NCBI GenBank assembly: GCA_019240175.1
Contig: JAFAYS010000185.1
Location: forward strand, 1 to 10,753
Source of the DNA: Chloroflexota bacterium
GTDB taxonomy: Bacteria; Chloroflexota; Chloroflexia; Chloroflexales; Kallotenuaceae
Length of the DNA: 10,753 nucleotides
Direction of reading: 5' to 3'
In this document: positions 7,008 through 10,753 of the stretch, piece by piece
How positions within the stretch are numbered: the first letter of the stretch is position 1
Layout: the number at the start of each line of letters is the position of its first letter
Notes under the pieces: model-generated
Databases searched by the model: none
What the model was told of the DNA's origin: nothing
The model's input: the letters and a program-made list of their open reading frames with translations, nothing else
Program-made: the position numbers and the translations under genes

Positions 7008-8345
7008 ATGTCAGATCAACAGGACTTGAACGCACAGCGCGACCAGCTATCGGCAGCAAAGCGGGCGCTTCTGGAAAAACGGCTGCGCGGCGAGCGCGTC
7101 ATGCCCGACAGCCGTCCATTGCATGTAGCCCAGAATCTGTCATCGGCCACAGGCCCGGCTGATCTGCGGGCTGAGGTTACGCTGGACGCTGCGATCTATC
7201 CCGCCGATCGTTCGGTGCGCGCTGGGCTGCCAGGCCAGATCTTGCTCACTGGCGCAACCGGCTTCCTGGGCGCGTTCTTGTTGCGCGAGCTGCTTGAGCA
7301 AACCACGGCGATGATCTTCTGTCTGGTGCGCTGCCGCGATCTTGAGCAGGGCCGCGCCAGAATCGAGCAGGTGCTGCAAAGCTACGGGCTACAGCATCTC
7401 GATTGGCGCGATCGGGTTATGCCGCTGCCAGGCGATCTGGCGCAGCCGCTGCTGGGGCTATCCGAGCAGCAGTTCGGCGAGCTGGCACAGCGTGTGGAGG
7501 CGATCTACCACTGCGGCGCAATGGTCAATAACGTCGCGCCGTATGCCACGCTCAAGCCGTCGAATGTTGATGGCACGCACGAGGTTCTGCGCTTAGCCTG
7601 CCAGACTACCGCCAAGCCGCTGCATCTGATCTCGACGCTCTCGGTATTTCCGCGCTCGCAAACGTTGCTAGCCGAGGACGATACGCCTGAGCTTGAGGTC
7701 GGCGTGACCAATGGCTACACCGAAAGTAAGTGGGTTGCCGAGCAGCTGGCGCTGGCGGCCCGCAGTCGCGGACTGCCGGTCACCGTGTATCGTCCGGGCA
7801 GCATTGCCGGCGATAGCCAGACCGGCGCGCTCAGCCCGAAAGAGTTTATGTTCTCGATGATCAAGGGCTGTATTCAGCTGGGAGCCATACCGGATCTGCC
7901 GGTGCTGGTTGATATGACGCCCATCGATTACGTCAGCAAAGTGATCGTGTATCTATCGTTGCAGCCGGCATCACGCGACAAGGTGTTTCATCCGGTTAAT
8001 CCAGAGTTGTGCACCATGGGTGAGCTTGGGGACATGCTGCGCTCTTATGGCTATACGCTGGCTACCGTACCGTACGCCGAGTGGCGCGCGCGGCTGCTCG
8101 CCGCTGTGGCGCAGTCGGATACCAACGCGCTGTTTCCGTTTGTGTCGCTGTTTCTCCCCGCCGAGATCGCCGAGCAGCTGTCCCGCCCACGAAGTCTGAC
8201 CATCGACTGTCGCAATACAACTGCGGCGTTGTCGGGCACATCGATTGTTTATCCGCCGCTTGATGCCGAGCTGCTGAAGAAATATATCGATTATCTTGTG
8301 CGCACAGACTTTTTGACGCCGCCGGATGATGCGCGCGTGGCGTAG
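7008..8345 (+). CDS. Free-standing NRPS thioester reductase (R protein)
   Basis: 445 residues of the short-chain dehydrogenase-like thioester reductase family, the fold of terminal R domains in NRPSs and of carboxylic acid reductases. It has a Rossmann NAD(P)-binding motif TGATGFLG (81-88), a GDL near 142-144, a catalytic STLS region (209-212) and the YxxxK pair Y237/K241 in GYTESKW. YRPGSIAGDS (261-270) and the following VDMTPIDYV segment are typical of the family. It should reduce the PCP-bound peptide thioester to an aldehyde, possibly on to an alcohol, with NAD(P)H. Such domains are normally fused to the last PCP; here it is a separate gene 44 bp after the last NRPS. Residues 13-30 (LSAAKRALLEKRLRGE) resemble LSPEKRALLEQMLREQ at the NRPS N-terminus, which suggests a docking helix or a fission scar. 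The product is inferred. Confidence 0.93.
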   Translation: MSDQQDLNAQRDQLSAAKRALLEKRLRGERVMPDSRPLHVAQNLSSATGPADLRAEVTLDAAIYPADRSVRAGLPGQILLTGATGFLGAFLLRELLEQTTAMIFCLVRCRDLEQGRARIEQVLQSYGLQHLDWRDRVMPLPGDLAQPLLGLSEQQFGELAQRVEAIYHCGAMVNNVAPYATLKPSNVDGTHEVLRLACQTTAKPLHLISTLSVFPRSQTLLAEDDTPELEVGVTNGYTESKWVAEQLALAARSRGLPVTVYRPGSIAGDSQTGALSPKEFMFSMIKGCIQLGAIPDLPVLVDMTPIDYVSKVIVYLSLQPASRDKVFHPVNPELCTMGELGDMLRSYGYTLATVPYAEWRARLLAAVAQSDTNALFPFVSLFLPAEIAEQLSRPRSLTIDCRNTTAALSGTSIVYPPLDAELLKKYIDYLVRTDFLTPPDDARVA

Positions 8346-8380
8346 CTGTTCCGTACTACATACGTGTGGGCGGAGAAACA

Positions 8381-8413
8381 GACAGCGACGAGGGTAAGCT
8401 CCTCGTCGCTGTC
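8381..8413. terminator. Perfect 13-bp stem hairpin between convergent genes
   Basis: GACAGCGACGAGG (8381-8393) pairs perfectly with CCTCGTCGCTGTC (8401-8413) around a 7-nt loop. It starts 35 nt after the reductase stop and 61 nt beyond the end of the opposing DoxX gene, so it probably ends both transcripts. No T-run follows on the + strand; the minus-strand exit TGTTTCTC is mildly T-rich. Confidence 0.75.
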
Positions 8414-8474
8414 GGCTTGATCAGCATAACTACACCTGTCCAGGATCGCGCTGATCTACCAGGGTTCACGTAGC

Positions 8475-8927
8475 TCACGCGTCGGGTGAGCGGCGGCTTG
8501 ATCGCCAAGCCTGCCAGGCTCCGGTGGCCCAGAGCGCCCAGATCACCAGCAGCGGCTGGAACAAGAGCCGGATCGCGCGTGATCGGTCGGAGTTGAGCCC
8601 GAACGCGTCGATGCGCTCGACGTACTGCGAGATATTGCCGGGAAAGATCGCCACGAAGAAGGCGGCGACGATCCAGCCCACCGCCGTCCGGTAGCGCGAC
8701 AACGCAATCAAGGCACCGCCCAGCGCCAGCTCGACGATCCCCGATGCGACGACCACGAAGTCTGTGGACAAGGGCACCCAGCGCGGCACCTGCGCCTGAA
8801 ACTCGGTCCGCGACCAGGTTAGGTGCGAGGTTCCGGCGAAAAGCAGGGCTGCTCCCAGCAGCCAGCGAAAGGCGGTCTGTACTATGGTGGTGGGCTGCGG
8901 GGGATGACTTAGGCCTAGTTTCCGCAT
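8475..8927 (-). CDS. DoxX-family integral membrane protein
   Basis: 150 residues with four hydrophobic segments (about 17-33, 55-76, 80-97 and 119-138), the size and layout of the DoxX family. Typical family stretches are FAGTSHLTW (30-38), the VPRWVP segment (47-52) and FPGNISQYVERIDAFGL (95-111). Members are inner-membrane proteins, some linked to quinone or thiol redox and oxidative stress; the exact role is unknown and none is claimed here. The ATG at 8927 is supported by AGAGG a few bases upstream. The gene converges with the NRPS operon and is probably monocistronic. Its upstream region holds paired palindromes that look like an operator, so a local repressor is likely, though none is encoded beside it here. 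A longer minus-strand frame over the same bases (8356-8970) lacks these family signatures. Confidence 0.88.
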   Translation of the reverse strand: MRKLGLSHPPQPTTIVQTAFRWLLGAALLFAGTSHLTWSRTEFQAQVPRWVPLSTDFVVVASGIVELALGGALIALSRYRTAVGWIVAAFFVAIFPGNISQYVERIDAFGLNSDRSRAIRLLFQPLLVIWALWATGAWQAWRSSRRSPDA

Positions 8928-8939
8928 ATGTCCTCTTCA

Positions 8940-8982
8940 ATGATACAGTACTGCTTATATGATACATCATAAATCAGTACTG
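8940..8982. promoter_or_regulatory. Probable operator: paired CAGTACTG palindromes
   Basis: The perfect palindrome CAGTACTG occurs at 8946-8953 and 8975-8982, 29 bp apart. Between them ATGAT-AC-ATCAT (8959-8970) forms a further perfect dyad, and TGATACA is repeated at 8941-8947 and 8960-8966. The block is AT-rich against a GC-rich background and begins 12 bp upstream of the DoxX start on the minus strand, where a promoter is expected. AT-rich hexamers such as TATCAT and TATAAG on the minus strand could be -10 elements, but no convincing -35 is seen. The binding protein is unknown. Confidence 0.65.
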
Positions 8983-9321
8983 GGATCAGACCACGCTATT
9001 CGTTTTAGTGTTGCTACCTAAGTCTGCAACTATGCTTGGTCACGGGCACGCCCCGTGCAGCACAGACAAACCGTGACTCATGGCGCTCATGCCCTCGCGG
9101 CGCGGAATTTGCTCTCAGATAGATCAGCCAGAATAGCACATGCTCGCCCAGCCGGACGCCTCTGCTTGCGCGTCCAGACCCTGATGCAGCGTGGTAGAGA
9201 ACCAGATGTTTGGCCGCTCGGTCATGGGGCATCCGTGAACAGTCTTACGCCAGGAGCTTACCAGGATGAGGCCGCCTAGTCGCTGAGCGCTCGTGCTATC
9301 ACATCTTATGGACAATTAAGG
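8983..9321. other. Intergenic stretch without a recognisable gene
   Basis: About 340 bp between the DoxX operator and the metallopeptidase leader. Short open frames on both strands (9055-9279 +, 9014-9232 -, 9124-9315 -) show no family resemblance I recognise. The only clear structure is a hairpin, CACGGG (9041-9046) with CCCGTG (9052-9057). The promoter of the metallopeptidase probably lies near the end; the AT-rich run around 9298-9320 is a candidate, but no clear -35/-10 pair is visible. Confidence 0.5.
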
Positions 9322-9340
9322 TCGCCGCAAGGCGAGGAGG
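9322..9340 (+). promoter_or_regulatory. Ribosome binding site next to a GCAA-loop hairpin
   Basis: AGGAGG (9335-9340) lies 7 nt before the ATG at 9348 and fixes that start. Immediately before it TCGCC-GCAA-GGCGA (9322-9335) can fold into a 5-bp stem capped by a GNRA-type tetraloop. The last stem base is the first base of the ribosome binding site. Confidence 0.6.
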
Positions 9341-9347
9341 ACAGACA

Positions 9348-10229
9348 ATGCCGTTTAACAATCAATCACGCCTGGACCCCTCCCAGGTTCAGGATCGGCG
9401 CGGTCGGGGCGTTGGCACGACCGTGGCACTCGGCGGTGGTGGTCTCGGTCTGGTGGTGCTGCTGGTAGCGATGCTGCTGGGCGTCAATCCCGCCGATCTG
9501 GGTGGCGTGGTCGAGCCGCAGCAGCAGACCGCGCCGCAGAGCCCTGTGTCAGCCGACACTTTGGAGCGGGAATGCCAGACGGGTGCCGATGCCAATGAGC
9601 GTGAGGACTGCCGGCTGGTGGGCTTTGTCAACAGCATCCAGTCGTTCTGGACCGATGAGTTTTCACGTCGCGGCGGCACCTATCAGCCCGCCCAGCTTGT
9701 GCTTTTTACCGAGGCCACCGAGGCTGCCTGTGGCTACGCCAGCGCGGCAGTGGGGCCGTTCTACTGCCCACGGGATCAGCTTGTCTACCTGGATATGAGC
9801 TTCTTTGAGGAACTGCGCACGCGCTTTGGCGCACAGGGCGGCGCGTTCGCCGAAGGGTATGTGCTGGCGCACGAGTATGGCCATCATGTGCAAAATCTGA
9901 CTGGTGCGCTGGATGCGCAGGCAGGCGCGCGCGATACCGGGCCGGAGAGCGGTGCTGTCCAGATCGAGCTTCAGGCCGACTGTTTGGCGGGCGTTTGGGC
10001 CTTCCACGCAACCGAGACCGGCTATCTCACCAAGCTGTCGGATGAGGAGATCGCCCAGAGCCTGGACGCCGCAGCTGCGGTCGGCGACGATCGTATCCAG
10101 CAGCAGACGCAGGGCTATGTCACGCCTGAGGCATGGACGCACGGATCATCCGAGCAGCGCCAGCTAGCCTTCAAGGATGGTCTGCAGTCAGGCAACCTGG
10201 ATACGTGCGCGACGCCGGGAACGCAGTAG
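9348..10229 (+). CDS. Neutral zinc metallopeptidase (YpfJ/KPN_02809 type)
   Basis: 293 residues, the usual size for this family (Pfam Zn_peptidase, PF04228). A polar N-terminus with QDRRGRG is followed by a glycine-rich start and a single membrane segment (about 24-46), then a proline/glutamine-rich linker and the catalytic domain. The zinc site is HEYGH at 175-179, with E207 in ELQADC a likely third ligand. Other family-like stretches are FYCPRDQLVYLD (138-149) and GAFAEGYVLAHEYGHHVQN (165-183). Six cysteines (76, 88, 128, 140, 212, 287) lie after the membrane segment and could form disulfides outside the cell. It is probably membrane-anchored with its peptidase domain outside the cytoplasm; physiological substrates are poorly known. 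It stands alone, far from the NRPS genes in spacing, and hairpins follow it. Nothing ties it to peptide maturation. Confidence 0.93.
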   Translation: MPFNNQSRLDPSQVQDRRGRGVGTTVALGGGGLGLVVLLVAMLLGVNPADLGGVVEPQQQTAPQSPVSADTLERECQTGADANEREDCRLVGFVNSIQSFWTDEFSRRGGTYQPAQLVLFTEATEAACGYASAAVGPFYCPRDQLVYLDMSFFEELRTRFGAQGGAFAEGYVLAHEYGHHVQNLTGALDAQAGARDTGPESGAVQIELQADCLAGVWAFHATETGYLTKLSDEEIAQSLDAAAAVGDDRIQQQTQGYVTPEAWTHGSSEQRQLAFKDGLQSGNLDTCATPGTQ

Positions 10230-10275
10230 CAGCGATCATCTGAAGTGTTGGAAACTGCCTCGAATGGGGCCAGCG

Positions 10276-10318
10276 CGCGGTGGTGTGCCAGTGCCTTTGG
10301 CGCTGGATCGCCACCGCG
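10276..10318. terminator. Two-tier hairpin between convergent genes
   Basis: The outer stem CGCGGTGG (10276-10283) pairs with CCACCGCG (10311-10318). The inner stem CCAGTGCC (10288-10295) pairs with GGCGCTGG (10299-10306) with one G-T wobble and a TTT loop. It lies 46 bp after the metallopeptidase stop and faces the regulator gene from the other side, so it may end both transcripts. No T-run follows, so a classical Rho-independent terminator is not certain. The remaining gap to 10482 shows no gene. Confidence 0.55.
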
Positions 10319-10482
10319 TGGCTGCGTTTCAAGCATGTGTGACAAGTTGCAGCCAGGATCGGCAGGCTGATCTTAGAGTCGATTACACTACAGCCAGGGG
10401 CGGCTGTCGCATCGAAACTGGTTGCACTGCATAGCAGTTTACACATTCGGTGGCGATCAACTGTTTTCGTTTCGTGGCTCTG

Positions 10483-10752
10483 CTAGTGCTCAGCCTGAGT
10501 TGCCAGGCCGGCGCGATCGAGTACGGTGATAGCTCCGCGCTCCATACGAAGCAGGCCCAGCACCTCAAAGCTTTTCAGGGTGCGCGCCACCATTTCGCGC
10601 ACTGTGCCGAGCTGAGCCGCCATTTCCGCCTGGGTCAGCGCCGGTACCACCTCGCCGCGCTCCGCCGCTGCTGCCTGCTCCAACAGCAGCCGCGCCAGCC
10701 GTCCCTGCACGGTATGCAGCGATAGCTCGTCAACCAGATTGACGAGATGCCG
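10483..10752 (-). CDS. Crp/Fnr-family regulator, C-terminal part
   Basis: The frame is open from the stop TAG (10483-10485) to the right edge, giving 89 residues of the protein's end; the start lies outside the window. The visible part begins RHLVNLVDELSLHTVQGRLA, the dimer-helix to DNA-domain transition of Crp/Fnr proteins. The winged helix-turn-helix follows: LTQAEMAAQLGTVREMVART, then LKSFEVLGLLRMERGAITVLD with the wing strand and a short tail. The motif TxxEMAxxLGTVREMVxRTL is characteristic of this family. The effector domain (cyclic nucleotide-like fold) is not visible, so the signal cannot be inferred. A GTG at 10710 is an internal codon, not a likely start. It is convergent with the metallopeptidase, and its target genes are unknown. 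Confidence 0.88.
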   Translation of the reverse strand, partial: RHLVNLVDELSLHTVQGRLARLLLEQAAAAERGEVVPALTQAEMAAQLGTVREMVARTLKSFEVLGLLRMERGAITVLDRAGLATQAEH

Positions 10753-10753
10753 G

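Noticed and set aside
6171..7059. Minus-strand frames (135 and 239 residues) across the repeat insert and NRPS 3' end
   Set aside because: They are antisense to A10 and PCP motifs. One contains the LTPGPSP-like peptide typical of spurious translations of intergenic repeats.
7008..8345. Sugar epimerase or dehydratase instead of thioester reductase
   Set aside because: The Rossmann and YxxxK motifs are shared with that superfamily, but the STLSVF and YRPGSIAGDS segments, the length and the place after the last NRPS fit thioester reductases.
8356..8970. 204-residue minus-strand frame overlapping DoxX
   Set aside because: Its translation is rich in R, A and G without membrane segments; the overlapping 150-residue frame shows clear DoxX signatures and a ribosome binding site.
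9055..9279. Small + strand frame of 74 residues
   Set aside because: It has no good ribosome binding site and no recognisable domain, and minus-strand frames of similar length overlap it.
9348..10229. Metallopeptidase as a maturation enzyme of the NRPS product
   Set aside because: It is a widespread stand-alone family, separated from the operon by a terminator, an opposing gene and a long gap.
10450..10725. 91-residue + strand frame opposite the Crp/Fnr gene
   Set aside because: The minus strand encodes a clear helix-turn-helix, so this is its antisense shadow.

Overview
The window is high-GC bacterial DNA with long, tightly packed genes. It holds the 3' end of a nonribosomal peptide synthetase (NRPS) operon on the + strand, followed by a short accessory stretch with three unrelated genes. 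The organism cannot be named from this sequence alone. A filamentous Chloroflexota bacterium is my best guess, because an intergenic-type repeat (a 7-bp AGAACCY array plus a GC-rich hairpin whose reverse strand reads LTPGPSP-like) is of a kind I associate with such genomes, and because the NRPS domains resemble those of cyanobacteria and Chloroflexi. Myxobacteria or cyanobacteria are not excluded.

Bases 1-8345, the NRPS assembly line. An NRPS gene cut by the left edge supplies the end of a condensation (C) domain, an adenylation (A) domain with an N-methyltransferase (N-MT) inserted in its C-terminal part, and a carrier (PCP) domain. It overlaps by 4 bp a second NRPS gene (C-A-PCP). After 44 bp comes a separate NAD(P)H-dependent thioester reductase gene. 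Read together, the line activates and N-methylates one residue, condenses it with a last residue, and releases the chain reductively as an aldehyde or alcohol, or as a cyclic product formed from the aldehyde. No epimerase or thioesterase domain is seen. The reductase is a free protein whose N-terminal helix resembles that of the second NRPS, which suggests docking.

The most unusual feature lies at about 6313-6475. Intergenic-type repeat DNA is inserted in frame into the A domain of the second NRPS, in the same loop that carries the N-methyltransferase in the first NRPS.

Bases 8346-10753, accessory genes. A perfect 13-bp hairpin separates the operon from a convergent DoxX-family membrane protein gene (- strand). 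The DoxX upstream region carries two copies of the palindrome CAGTACTG around a further dyad, a likely operator. A gene-poor stretch of about 340 bp follows, then a neutral zinc metallopeptidase gene (+ strand, YpfJ/KPN_02809 type), a two-tier hairpin, and the C-terminal helix-turn-helix part of a Crp/Fnr-family regulator (- strand, cut by the right edge). No RNA genes, CRISPR arrays or insertion sequences were recognised.
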